Of a stretch of 64,000 nt of DNA, positions 1-8,688 are shown one piece after another; position 1 is the first letter of the stretch, and each line of letters opens with the position of its first letter. Source of the DNA: JANXXV01 sp038230275 (GTDB lineage Bacteria > Acidobacteriota > Terriglobia > Bryobacterales > Bryobacteraceae). A program made the translations under genes and the position numbers. The notes beneath the pieces were generated by a model. It was not told where the DNA came from. It was given only the letters and a program-made list of their open reading frames with translations, and searched no databases. The stretch spans positions 12,099-76,098 of the forward strand of contig JBBRNO010000017.1 in the NCBI GenBank assembly GCA_038230275.1. The letters run 5' to 3'.

Positions 1-8
1 GAGACGCT

Positions 9-1343
9 ATGATCCGCATTGCCAATGGGCAGGGATTCTGGGGCGACTGGCTGGAAGCGCCGGTGCGCCTGGTGGAGCAGGGGCCGATCGATTATTTGAT
101 TCTGGACTATCTGGCGGAGATCACGATGTCCATTCTGCAGAAGCAGAAGAGGGACGATCCGAAGCTGGGGTACGCGCGGGACTTTCCGGTGTTGATTGGA
201 CGGGTGGCGAAGCTGCTGAAAGAGCGCGGCGTCAAGGTGATTGCGAATGCGGGCGGGGTGAATCCGTTTGCGTGCGCGCAGGAAGTCCGGCGGCTGGCTC
301 CGGCGTTGCAGGTGGCGGTAGTGACGGGCGACGATATCTACAGCCGGATCGATGACATGCTGGCACGGGGCATCGCGATGAAGAGCATGGACAGCGGCGA
401 GCCGTTGTCCACGATCCGCGATCAGATTTTGAGCGCCAACGCTTACATCGGTGCGTTTCCGCTGGTGGACGCGCTGGCGACTGGAGCCGACGTCATCATC
501 GCCGGCCGTTGCACCGACACCGCGCTGGCGCTGGCGCCGATGATTCACCGCTTCGGATGGAAGGCCACGGACTACAACCTGATGGCTGCCGGGACCATTG
601 CCGGACACATTGTGGAATGCGGCGCGCAGTGCACGGGTGGCAACTGCCAGGTGGACTGGCAGAGCATTCCGGATATGGCCAACGTGGGATACCCGATTAT
701 TGAGGCCGAGCCGGACGGTTCGTTTGTGATCACCAAGCATCGCGGCACGGGCGGCCGCGTGCACAGCGACGTGGTGAAGGAACAACTGCTCTATGAGCTG
801 GGCGATCCGAAGAACTACATCACTCCGGATTGCGTGGCCGATTTCACCAGCATCAAGCTGGAAGACGTGGGCCCCGACCGCGTGCGCGTGTCCGGAATTC
901 GCGGCGGCCCGCGCACGGAGACGCTAAAAGTTTCCATCAGCTACTCTTCGGGATGGAAAGCCCTTGGCACGCTGGTCTACAGTTGGCCGCAAGCGCTGGA
1001 GAAGGCGCAAGCGGCCGATGCCATTGTGCGCGAGCGATTGCGCGGGTTGGGCCTGAGCTACGACGAGATTTTCTCCGAGTATTTCGGCTATAACGCCTGT
1101 CACGGCCCGGCGGCGCATCCTCCGGCGGATCCGCCTGAGATTCAACTGCGCATTGGGGTTCGCGGCCCGGACCGTAAAGCCGTGGACCGTTTTACGCGGG
1201 AGTTGATTCCGCTGGTGCTGAATGGCCCGCCGACGGCCACAGGCTTCGGAGATGGACGCCCGCCGGTGCGCGAAGTGGTAGCCTATTGGCCTGCTCTGGT
1301 GCCGCGCACGGAAATCGAAACCCGGGTAGAGGTGGTGGAATGA
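9..1343 (+). CDS. AtuA-family acyl-CoA metabolism protein (DUF1446), large subunit
   Basis: The protein has 444 residues and matches the N-terminal domain of AtuA/DUF1446 proteins. The family is linked to acyclic terpene (citronellol/geraniol) and branched acyl-CoA catabolism, but its exact reaction is not settled. The opening RIANGQGFWGDWLEAP and the later GRCTDTALALAP and HRGTGGRV stretches are typical conserved blocks. The first ATG lies at base 9 and already precedes the conserved start of the domain, so the gene is probably complete although the window begins just upstream. Its TGA overlaps the ATG of the next gene by 4 bp, indicating translational coupling. In many genomes both AtuA domains are in one protein; here they are split. 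An enoyl-CoA hydratase follows, which fits acyl-CoA degradation. The family call is firm; the substrate is not. Confidence 0.88.
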   Translation: MIRIANGQGFWGDWLEAPVRLVEQGPIDYLILDYLAEITMSILQKQKRDDPKLGYARDFPVLIGRVAKLLKERGVKVIANAGGVNPFACAQEVRRLAPALQVAVVTGDDIYSRIDDMLARGIAMKSMDSGEPLSTIRDQILSANAYIGAFPLVDALATGADVIIAGRCTDTALALAPMIHRFGWKATDYNLMAAGTIAGHIVECGAQCTGGNCQVDWQSIPDMANVGYPIIEAEPDGSFVITKHRGTGGRVHSDVVKEQLLYELGDPKNYITPDCVADFTSIKLEDVGPDRVRVSGIRGGPRTETLKVSISYSSGWKALGTLVYSWPQALEKAQAADAIVRERLRGLGLSYDEIFSEYFGYNACHGPAAHPPADPPEIQLRIGVRGPDRKAVDRFTRELIPLVLNGPPTATGFGDGRPPVREVVAYWPALVPRTEIETRVEVVE

Positions 1344-1672
1344 AGATCCCGTTGTCTCAAATTGCCCATGGCCGTTCGGGCGACAAAGGCGACACGTCGA
1401 ACATCGGCATCATCGCCTACCAGGAACGCCACTATCCGATACTGGTGCGCGAAGTGACGCCGGAACGTGTGAAGAAGCACTTCGGCGAACTGGTGAAGGG
1501 AGTGGTGAACCGCTATGAACTGCCCAATCTGGGTGCGCTCAACTTCTTGCTATACGAGGCGCTGGGCGGCGGCGGGACGCTGACCTTTCGCGTGGATGCG
1601 CAGGGGAAGACGATGAGTGCCGCGCTACTGCGCATGGAGATCGACGTTGACCAGCGAGAGCTTGACAGTTAG
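1340..1672 (+). CDS. AtuA C-terminal-domain protein, small subunit
   Basis: This 110-residue protein corresponds to the C-terminal domain of AtuA-type proteins; the motif HGRSGDKGDTSNIGIIA near residues 9-25 is characteristic. The ATG at 1340 overlaps the upstream stop codon (ATGA), and I prefer it to an upstream in-frame start at 1286 because the conserved domain begins directly after it. With the preceding gene it reconstitutes a full AtuA in two chains, presumably forming one complex. The coding end overlaps the next gene by about 26 bp if that gene uses the TTG at 1647, another sign of one operon. Confidence 0.88.
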   Translation: MKIPLSQIAHGRSGDKGDTSNIGIIAYQERHYPILVREVTPERVKKHFGELVKGVVNRYELPNLGALNFLLYEALGGGGTLTFRVDAQGKTMSAALLRMEIDVDQRELDS

Positions 1673-2417
1673 CCACGAGGGGCGCGTGTTGCGCCTGACC
1701 TTGAACCGGCCGGAGAAGCGGAATGCCTTGAGCATCGATCTTTGCCATGCGCTGGCCTGCGCCTTCGATGAAGCGTTGAAGGACCCGAACGTGGGCGCGA
1801 TTTTGATTGACGCGAATGGACCCGTGTTCTCGGCCGGAATGGATCTGGATGAAGTGCTGCACGCCGATGCGGCTCCGCGCACCTACATCCATGAGAAGCT
1901 TTTTACGATTGGCGCCCGCAGCAACAAACCGATTGTGGCCGCGGTGCAAGGTCCGGCATTGGGTGGGGGACTGGGACTGGTGGCGAACGCGCACGTCGCC
2001 ATCGCTGCCCAGGGATGCACGTTCGGGTTGACTGAGATTCGGATTGCCATGTGGCCGTTCGTGATCTTTCGCTCCATTAAGACCGCGGTGGGAGAGCGGC
2101 GCGCGGTGGAACTGAGTCTGACGGGGCGCATCTTTAATACGCCGGAGGCGCTGCAATGGGGCATCATCCATGAAGTGGCACCGGCGGTGGAGCTGGATGA
2201 CCGAGCCACGGCCATCGCCACACAACTGGCGGAGTCGAGTTCGCACACCATCGCGGAGGGTTTGGATTTCGTTCATGTCACGCGTGATGCCAACGCGCTT
2301 TCCTTCGGGAAGCTGGCGGCCGAGTATCGGGGTCGAGTTTTCGAGAGCGGGGACTTTGTGGAGGGAGTGACGGCCTTCCATGAGAAGCGTAAGCCCCGCT
2401 GGCATTCGGCGAAATAA
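1647..2417 (+). CDS. Enoyl-CoA hydratase/isomerase family protein
   Basis: A crotonase-fold protein of about 256 residues. LTLNRPEKRNALS near the N terminus, the oxyanion-hole region FSAGMDLDEV and the GPALGGGLGLVANAHVAIA segment are the usual family signatures. It should hydrate or isomerise an enoyl-CoA in the cytoplasm. The conserved sequence begins at TSESLTVSHEGRV, so the TTG at 1647 is a better start than the more upstream in-frame start at 1617, which would add ten residues unlike the family. It sits behind the two AtuA chains, and its TAA shares one base with the ATG of the following gene (TAATG). Substrate unknown; branched-chain or terpenoid acyl-CoA is suggested only by the AtuA neighbours. 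Confidence 0.87.
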   Translation: MTSESLTVSHEGRVLRLTLNRPEKRNALSIDLCHALACAFDEALKDPNVGAILIDANGPVFSAGMDLDEVLHADAAPRTYIHEKLFTIGARSNKPIVAAVQGPALGGGLGLVANAHVAIAAQGCTFGLTEIRIAMWPFVIFRSIKTAVGERRAVELSLTGRIFNTPEALQWGIIHEVAPAVELDDRATAIATQLAESSSHTIAEGLDFVHVTRDANALSFGKLAAEYRGRVFESGDFVEGVTAFHEKRKPRWHSAK

Positions 2418-4594
2418 TGCTACGCGCGATCTTGCTGCTGCTGGTGGCGATTGCCGCGCGGGCAGAGAACGTGAAAGTGACCGGGCTGAAACAGCCGGTG
2501 GAAATTCTGCGCGACCGCTGGGGTGTTCCGCACATCTACGCGAAAAATACGGACGATCTATTTCTCGCCAACGGATATATCAACGCGCGTGACCGGCTAT
2601 TCCAACTCGACATGTGGCGGCGCATGGGAACTGGCAAGCTGGCGGAGGTGCTGGGCCCGCAATTGGTTCCGCGTGACAGAATGGCCCGGCTGTTTCATTT
2701 CCGTGGCGATTGGAATGCGGAGTGGCAGAGCTATTCGCCGGATGCGCGGCAGATTATCACCGCATTTACGAACGGCATCAATGCGTACATCCAGTCGTTG
2801 CACGGTGTGCGCGGCATGGAGTTTCGCGCCGCCGGATATGACCCCGGATTATGGGCTCCGGAGGATTGCCTGGCGCGCGTGGCGGGGCTGGCGATCAGCC
2901 GTAACGTGGCTCAGGAAGTGGCGCGCGCGCAGCAGGTTTCGCAGTACGGCTTGAGTGCAATGCTTGAGAACGATCTGCTGTTTCCCAAGCCGAATGTGAC
3001 GATGCCCCCCGGGGTGAACCTGGCGGAGATCGGCTACGAAGTGATTCGGGAGTTCGCCGGCCTGATGACGACGCCGGCATTCGGTCAGGGCAGCAACAAC
3101 TGGGCGGTGGACGGCACCCGGACGACATCGGGCAAGCCGCTGTTGGCCTCCGATCCGCACCGCCCGCTCGCTGTGCCCTCGCTGCGAAAGACGGTCCATC
3201 TGGTGGCGCCGGGTTGGAACGTGATTGGCGCCGGGGAGCCCGCACTGCCGGGCATCGCGCTGGGTCATAACGAGAACATCGCGTTTGGATTCACAATCAC
3301 GGGCACGGATCAGCAGGATCTCTATGTGGAGAAGTTGAATCCCAAAAATCCCGACGAGTATTGGGTTCATGGGGCGTGGAAGGCGGTTGAGATTGAGAGA
3401 CCGAAGATTGCGGTGAAGGGGACGAGCCCGCGCGAAGTAGAGCTGCGATTTACGATCCACGGTCCGATTATTTACGAGGACCGCGCTCATCAGCGGGCGT
3501 ATGCCTTGCGCTGGGTGGGTACGGAAGCGGGTGGCGCTGCGTATTTGGGGATGCTTTCGGGGGCTCGTGCAAAGAACTGGGCCGAGTTTCGGACGGCGCT
3601 CTCCCGTTTCAAAGTTCCGTCGGAGAACATGGTCTATGCCGATACCGCGGGCAACATTGGATTCGTGGTGGCTGGTGCGGCTCCGGTGCGCAAGAACTGG
3701 ACCGGACTGCTGCCGGCGCCGGGCGGTGGCGAGTTTGAATGGAGCGGCTACATTCCAGCGGACCAGATGCCGACTTCGTTCAATCCGGTAAAGCATTTTC
3801 TCGCGTCCGCGAACAACAATATCCTGCCGGCCGGGTACGACAAGATTCTGACCTATGAGTGGGGACTGCCGTTTCGCGTGCAGCGGGTAGAAGAATTGCT
3901 TTCCGGGGCGAAGAAGTTTGGGGTGCCTGATTTTGAGGCGATGCAGCAGGACGTGCTGTCGGTTCCGGCGCGGCGGTTTCAAGCTGTCTTGCGGAAGTGG
4001 AAGCCTGGGCCGGGCGTGCAGATGGCGGCGGTGCAGCGGATTTTAAATTGGGACGCAAGGCTGACGGCCGACTCTGTGGCTGCGCTGATCTACGAGATGT
4101 GGTTATCGAAGTTGACTGTGGCCTTTGCGCCGGTTACGAACGTGGAATTACTGTTGCGGAAGATGGAATCGCCGGCGAACAGCGCGGTGCTGGGTTCCAC
4201 ACTGGATGAGGCGACGGCGGAGATGACGCGATTTCTTGGGCCAAACATGGACGCATGGCAGTGGGCGCGGGCGAGTCAGATTCAGTTTCGGCATGCGCTA
4301 GGTAACCGGCAGTGGGACCGTGGGCCGATGGCGCGGCCTGGCGATCCGCATACGATCAATGCCTCGGCTGGAGGCCGGGCGCAGCCGAGCGGCGCGTCGT
4401 ATAGGCAAGTTATCGATTTGGCGGATTGGGACCGGTCGACGATGACGAATGTTCCCGGGGAGTCTGGGGATCCTGAAAGTCCGCATTACAGCGATCTGCT
4501 GAGCGATTGGGCCGCTGGGCGGTATCACCCGATGCCGTTTACGCGGAAGGCGGTGGAGGCGGCGAGTACGGAGCGGATCTTGTTGACGCCATGA
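2417..4594 (+). CDS. Penicillin acylase family protein (secreted Ntn amidohydrolase)
   Basis: The 725-residue precursor has a hydrophobic signal peptide (residues 1-16, ending ARA), an alpha-chain region with DRWGVPHIYAKN and ARDRLFQLDMWRR, and the autoprocessing site at GQG|SNNW. Cleavage there would leave Ser226 as the N-terminal nucleophile of the beta chain. GKPLLASDPH and the NENIAFGFT region downstream are typical of the beta chain. Length and order match penicillin G acylase, acyl-homoserine-lactone acylase and related amidases; the substrate cannot be decided from sequence. It is the last gene of the AtuA/hydratase operon, with a 1-bp overlap. Whether it shares a pathway with them or is just co-transcribed is open. 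Confidence 0.92.
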   Translation: MLRAILLLLVAIAARAENVKVTGLKQPVEILRDRWGVPHIYAKNTDDLFLANGYINARDRLFQLDMWRRMGTGKLAEVLGPQLVPRDRMARLFHFRGDWNAEWQSYSPDARQIITAFTNGINAYIQSLHGVRGMEFRAAGYDPGLWAPEDCLARVAGLAISRNVAQEVARAQQVSQYGLSAMLENDLLFPKPNVTMPPGVNLAEIGYEVIREFAGLMTTPAFGQGSNNWAVDGTRTTSGKPLLASDPHRPLAVPSLRKTVHLVAPGWNVIGAGEPALPGIALGHNENIAFGFTITGTDQQDLYVEKLNPKNPDEYWVHGAWKAVEIERPKIAVKGTSPREVELRFTIHGPIIYEDRAHQRAYALRWVGTEAGGAAYLGMLSGARAKNWAEFRTALSRFKVPSENMVYADTAGNIGFVVAGAAPVRKNWTGLLPAPGGGEFEWSGYIPADQMPTSFNPVKHFLASANNNILPAGYDKILTYEWGLPFRVQRVEELLSGAKKFGVPDFEAMQQDVLSVPARRFQAVLRKWKPGPGVQMAAVQRILNWDARLTADSVAALIYEMWLSKLTVAFAPVTNVELLLRKMESPANSAVLGSTLDEATAEMTRFLGPNMDAWQWARASQIQFRHALGNRQWDRGPMARPGDPHTINASAGGRAQPSGASYRQVIDLADWDRSTMTNVPGESGDPESPHYSDLLSDWAAGRYHPMPFTRKAVEAASTERILLTP

Positions 4595-4865
4595 AGACGC
4601 TGATCAGCGGCACTGAAGGTTCGGTTGAACAGTTCCACCGCTCCGATTTCTCGACGAACGGATGGACCGATTCGAGAACCGGAAGCTGACGGACAGGGAA
4701 CGCTTTAGCTTCCCCATGGACGGGATCGTCGGCATCATACTACCGTTCGATCAACTGACCGGAGATGCAGGCGCGCCTAGGTAAGTAGCTTGAGCGGATA
4801 AAAGAGCGCACTAATAAATCTCCCTAATAGATTGAAAACAAATTACATAGCTGACATGAAATGAT
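4595..4865 (+). other. Intergenic stretch, no recognisable gene
   Basis: About 270 bases between the acylase gene and the ATPase. An open frame of 40 codons runs from the ATG at 4662 to the TAA at 4782 (it includes RERFSFPMDGIVGIILPF) and looks coding-like, but I recognise no family and see no ribosome binding site. The composition turns A/T-rich from about 4790, marking the left edge of the ATPase insert. Confidence 0.35.
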
Positions 4866-4887
4866 TAGAGTCAGAGGATTGACTCTA
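4866..4887 (+). promoter_or_regulatory. Perfect 8-bp inverted repeat upstream of the ATPase gene
   Basis: Arms TAGAGTCA and TGACTCTA are separated by 6 bases and end 25 bases before the ATG at 4913 (1 base before an alternative TTG at 4889). It could be an operator or an RNA hairpin covering the start region; no T-run follows, so it is not an obvious terminator. Confidence 0.4.
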
Positions 4888-4912
4888 GTTGAATCGCACG
4901 TTAAGCTGGCTT

Positions 4913-6397
4913 ATGCAGGTAATCTCGCAAGACGACATAATTCAGCGAATCAACCTGGAGAACCCCTGGTGGACTGGAGGAACCCCGAGCATAGGTTCCT
5001 TATTCCGAGCGTGGAAGCCACGTGCGTACTTCGACCTCTTTTTTCCTCTAGTTAAAGCAAGATCCATTCGGAGAGCTATCGTTTTAATGGGTCCGAGACG
5101 CGTCGGCAAGACCGTCATGATCCTTCACGCGATACAATCCCTTTTAGACGAAGGGACACCCCCTCGATCGATTTGTTATATATCAGTCGATCATCCGATT
5201 TATAACGGTCTCAGCATGGATAAGTTGCTGGCGTTTTACGCACAGGCGAGCGGGGTAGATTACAGATCTGAACGAATCTACATATTTTTCGATGAGGTTC
5301 AATATCTTAAAAACTGGGAGGTTCACCTAAAGGTCGTAGTCGATACTTACTCCAATGTAAAAGCGATAGCCTCGGGTTCCGCCGCCGCCGCCCTGCGGTT
5401 GAAGAGTGAAGAGTCTGGGGCAGGCCGCTTCACTGACTTCCTTCTCCCTCCGCTCACGTTTTACGAGTACTTGCATTTGCTTGACAAAACAGATCTCTTG
5501 GATCCGCCACCAATCCGAGCCCGGTATAAGCAAGAGTATTTCTCAGCACAAAACATCGACTTGCTCAATGAGCAGTTTCTATACTATCTTAATTTCGGCG
5601 GCTATCCGGAAGTGATTTTTTCTCCGGCAATTCAGGCTGATCCCGCCCGATTCATCAAGAGTGATATTATCGATAAAGTCTTATTAAGGGATCTCCCTAG
5701 CTTGTACGGCATTGGCGACATCCAAGAACTGAACTACCTCTTCACTACACTAGCCTTCAACACAGCGAACGAGATTTCACTGGGCGAACTATCTCAAAAC
5801 TCGGGAGTGGCTAAAAATACCATAAAACGATACATAGAGTACCTTGAGGCCGCGTTCTTGATAAAGGTGGTTCATCGGGTAGACCACAGCGCAAAGCGAT
5901 TTCACCGCGCCAATTTTTTTAAGGTATATTTGACCAATCCATCAATGCGGGCGGCCTTGTTTTCTCCCGTAAAGCCAGATGACAGTGCCGTTCCGTACCT
6001 GGCGGAGACCGCCATATTTGCACAGTGGTTCCACAGTGACAACACACTACATTACGCACGTTGGCACGATGGCGAAGTAGACATGGTGATGCTGGGGAGC
6101 AAACAGAAGCCAATGTGGGCTGTTGAGGTTAAATGGTCGGATCGGGCTTGCACCGATCACAAAGAACTTGAAAACATAATTAGCTTCTGCCAGACGAACC
6201 GGTTGGGCGATACCCTAGTCACATCTAAGACCAAGACCGTTACGATCAAGGTCGAGAACCTCACTATCCGCTTCATACCAGCTAGCGTGTATTGCTACAC
6301 GGTGGGCTATAACATTATTCACAGGAGAAAGACCCTCACCCTGTCTCAACAGCTTGAACTAAATCAAGATGATGAGGAAAGGCCCGATGAGGAATAA
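4913..6397 (+). CDS. DUF4143-type AAA ATPase
   Basis: A P-loop ATPase of about 494 residues. Walker A is GPRRVGKT in its first quarter, followed by Walker B IYIFFDEVQ and a sensor-like AIASGSAAA. A winged-helix stretch (ELSQNSGVAKNTIKRYIEYLEAAF) and a C-terminal nuclease-like DUF4143 region with EVKWSDR complete the order. This matches the family of prokaryotic ATPases with a degenerate PD-(D/E)XK-like tail, whose biological role is poorly known. I chose the ATG at 4913; a TTG at 4889 would add eight residues. The base composition is visibly richer in A/T than both flanks, and codon use differs (many ATA, AGA, TTA), so recent horizontal acquisition is likely. It has no partner gene here. Confidence 0.85.
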   Translation: MQVISQDDIIQRINLENPWWTGGTPSIGSLFRAWKPRAYFDLFFPLVKARSIRRAIVLMGPRRVGKTVMILHAIQSLLDEGTPPRSICYISVDHPIYNGLSMDKLLAFYAQASGVDYRSERIYIFFDEVQYLKNWEVHLKVVVDTYSNVKAIASGSAAAALRLKSEESGAGRFTDFLLPPLTFYEYLHLLDKTDLLDPPPIRARYKQEYFSAQNIDLLNEQFLYYLNFGGYPEVIFSPAIQADPARFIKSDIIDKVLLRDLPSLYGIGDIQELNYLFTTLAFNTANEISLGELSQNSGVAKNTIKRYIEYLEAAFLIKVVHRVDHSAKRFHRANFFKVYLTNPSMRAALFSPVKPDDSAVPYLAETAIFAQWFHSDNTLHYARWHDGEVDMVMLGSKQKPMWAVEVKWSDRACTDHKELENIISFCQTNRLGDTLVTSKTKTVTIKVENLTIRFIPASVYCYTVGYNIIHRRKTLTLSQQLELNQDDEERPDEE

Positions 6398-6661
6398 TTT
6401 GCACTGAAACCGCTACCGCCAGCGCTGACCGCACCGGCCAACACGGAAGTCGAAGGCATCAGCAACGCTCTGAACGTGGTACTTGCTCCATTGTGCGCGC
6501 CCACCAGAGCGCTGATTTCGCACTCCTTTCCGATTGGGTCTTTCGGACGTGGGGGCCGGCGATTGCGCTAAGCCGCAAAACGCGCAACCGGATGAAAGTG
6601 GCGCTGGTGGCGACCTTACCTAACTAGCATCTTTAGGGCAACCCTGCACATCATATAAGCT
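6398..6661 (+). other. Intergenic stretch, possibly decayed coding DNA
   Basis: About 260 bases between the ATPase and the ABC exporter. GC content returns to the genome level. Two frames stay open for long stretches (for example one ending at a TAG near 6627 and including FALLSDWVFRTWGPAIALSR), but none has a convincing start or a family I recognise. It may be a remnant of the gene that the ATPase insert displaced. Confidence 0.25.
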
Positions 6662-8476
6662 ATGCCCCAAGGTTCAGAGCGCTTTAAGAAGCTGCTCCCA
6701 GACATCATGGAACTAGTGCGGCCCCGTCGCGGGCTGCTGGCCATTGGCTTCGTGCTGATGGTGATCAATCGCGTGAGTGGGCTGGTGCTGCCTGCGTCCA
6801 CCAAATTTCTGATCGACGACATAATCGGTAAGCGGCACACGGAGATGCTGAATCCGCTGATTCTGGCGGTGGTTTCGGCGACGGTCATTCAAGGCGCGAC
6901 GTCGTTCTCTTTGACGCAATTGCTGTCGAAGGCGGGCCAGCGGCTGATTGCCGAATTGCGGCAGAAAGTGCAACGGCACATCGGCCGGCTGCCTGTTTCC
7001 TATTACGATTCGAACAAGACGGGGGCCCTGGTGTCGCGCATCATGAGCGACGTGGAAGGCGTGCGGAACCTGATTGGCACGGGGTTGGTGGAACTGCTGG
7101 GCGGGTTGCTGACGGCGGCGATTGCGCTGGTGGTGCTGCTTCGCATCAGCCCGTTGATGACCGGACTTTCGGCGGCGTTTGTGATCGGGTTCGGACTGAC
7201 GCTGCGGAAGGCGTTTGCGGCCATTCGTCCGATCTTCAAAGAGCGCGGCAAGATCAGCGCGGAAGTGACCGGGCGGCTTACCGAATCGCTGGGCGGTGTG
7301 CGAGTGATCAAGGGCTACCATGCCGAGGCTCGCGAGGAAGCCGTGTTCGCGGCCGGTGTGAAGCGGCTTCTCGACAACGTGTTGAAGTCGATGACCAGCA
7401 TGTCGCTGATGAGCCTTTCCGCTACGCTGCTGATGGGTGTGGTGGGCTCCATCGTGATGTACATTGGGGCGCGGCAGATTCTGGCGGGCACTTTGACGCT
7501 GGGCGGTTTCGTTACCTTCACGGCGTTCCTGGCGTTTCTGGTCGCGCCGGTTTTCCAGATTGTGCAGATCGGAACGCAACTCACCGAAGCGCTTGCGGGA
7601 CTGGAGCGCACGCGGGAGATTTTACACGAGCGTCAAGAAGATCAGGACCCGAAGCGCACGGTTTCGCTGGGAGAGATTCGAGGCGAAGTGGTTTTTGACG
7701 ATGTCACGTTCGCCTACGAGGCGGGGAAGCCAGTGCTGCACAACGTGAGCTTCCGTGCCAATCCAGGAACGGTTACGGCGCTGGTTGGGTCTTCCGGTTC
7801 GGGCAAATCGACCATGATCGGATTGGTTGCCGCGTTCCACAGCCCGCTGCAAGGGAAACTGCTGGTGGATGGCGTGGATCTGTCGACGGTGCGGCTGGAT
7901 TCCTATCGCACGCAGCTTGGCGTTGTGCTGCAAGAAACGTTTTTGTTCGATGGAACGATTCGCGAGAACGTGGCGTTTGCGCGACCCCATGCCACCGAGG
8001 CTGAGGTGATGGAGGCCTGCCGCATCGCGCGTGTGGATGAGTTCGCCGAAGGGTTTGAGAAACAGTACGACACCATTGTGGGTGAGCGCGGCGTGAAACT
8101 TTCCGGCGGCCAGCGGCAGCGCGTGTCCATTGCGCGTGCGATTCTGGCCGACCCGCGGATTCTGATTCTGGATGAAGCGACGTCGAGTCTGGACTCGGAG
8201 TCGGAAGCGCTGATTCAGGCGGGGCTCGCGTTCCTAATGCAAGGCCGGACTACGTTTGTGATTGCGCACAGATTGTCGACGATCCGGCGGGCCGATCAGA
8301 TTCTGGTGATTGAGCAAGGGCGCGTGTTGGAGAGCGGCACGCATGAGACGCTGTTCGCGCTGGGAGGGCGGTACTTCGATCTTTACACGCGGCAGCATGG
8401 GTTGGAAGAGAATCTGTTTCTTGCTCCGGGGGAAGGGGATAAAGTGCCTGCTCATTTGCAGGGGAAGACTGTCTAG
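6662..8476 (+). CDS. ABC exporter, fused permease and ATPase (MsbA-like)
   Basis: A 604-residue half-transporter. Residues 20-310 form the six-helix type I exporter membrane domain, followed by an ATPase domain. Walker A GSSGSGKST is at 376-384, the Q-loop glutamine at 424, the signature LSGGQ at 480-484, Walker B ILILDEATS with D504-E505, and the H-loop His536. It should work as a homodimer in the inner membrane exporting a lipid or hydrophobic compound. MsbA-like lipid A flipping is one possibility, but sequence alone does not separate it from multidrug or lipid exporters of the same architecture. It stands alone, followed by a terminator hairpin. Confidence 0.93.
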   Translation: MPQGSERFKKLLPDIMELVRPRRGLLAIGFVLMVINRVSGLVLPASTKFLIDDIIGKRHTEMLNPLILAVVSATVIQGATSFSLTQLLSKAGQRLIAELRQKVQRHIGRLPVSYYDSNKTGALVSRIMSDVEGVRNLIGTGLVELLGGLLTAAIALVVLLRISPLMTGLSAAFVIGFGLTLRKAFAAIRPIFKERGKISAEVTGRLTESLGGVRVIKGYHAEAREEAVFAAGVKRLLDNVLKSMTSMSLMSLSATLLMGVVGSIVMYIGARQILAGTLTLGGFVTFTAFLAFLVAPVFQIVQIGTQLTEALAGLERTREILHERQEDQDPKRTVSLGEIRGEVVFDDVTFAYEAGKPVLHNVSFRANPGTVTALVGSSGSGKSTMIGLVAAFHSPLQGKLLVDGVDLSTVRLDSYRTQLGVVLQETFLFDGTIRENVAFARPHATEAEVMEACRIARVDEFAEGFEKQYDTIVGERGVKLSGGQRQRVSIARAILADPRILILDEATSSLDSESEALIQAGLAFLMQGRTTFVIAHRLSTIRRADQILVIEQGRVLESGTHETLFALGGRYFDLYTRQHGLEENLFLAPGEGDKVPAHLQGKTV

Positions 8477-8511
8477 TACCTGCTTGCAAAAGTTCGTGGG
8501 TACGACTCCCA

Positions 8512-8549
8512 AAGGGTCGCGCGAAGAATCCACGACGTGCGCGACCCTT
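8512..8549. terminator. Stem-loop between convergent genes
   Basis: An 11-bp perfect stem (AAGGGTCGCGC at 8512-8522, GCGCGACCCTT at 8539-8549) with a 16-base loop lies 35 bases after the ABC exporter stop and before the convergent aldo/keto reductase. The T-run after it is weak, so it may be an imperfect bidirectional terminator. Confidence 0.6.
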
Positions 8550-8688
8550 CTTCCGCCTCAACCGGGCGACTCCGACCGGCCAACCGCTCCCGCACGGTCG
8601 CGGCTCGGAAACGTAGTGTGAGCCGCGAAAACCGAGAACGCCTATTTCTGCAACTAAGCACTAGGGCGGCGCGGGACTGAGCGGGTGG

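Noticed and set aside
2849..3982. 377-codon - strand frame inside the penicillin acylase gene
   Set aside because: It is the shadow of a GC-rich gene; the + strand protein has a complete family match and the shadow has arginine-rich, low-sense composition.
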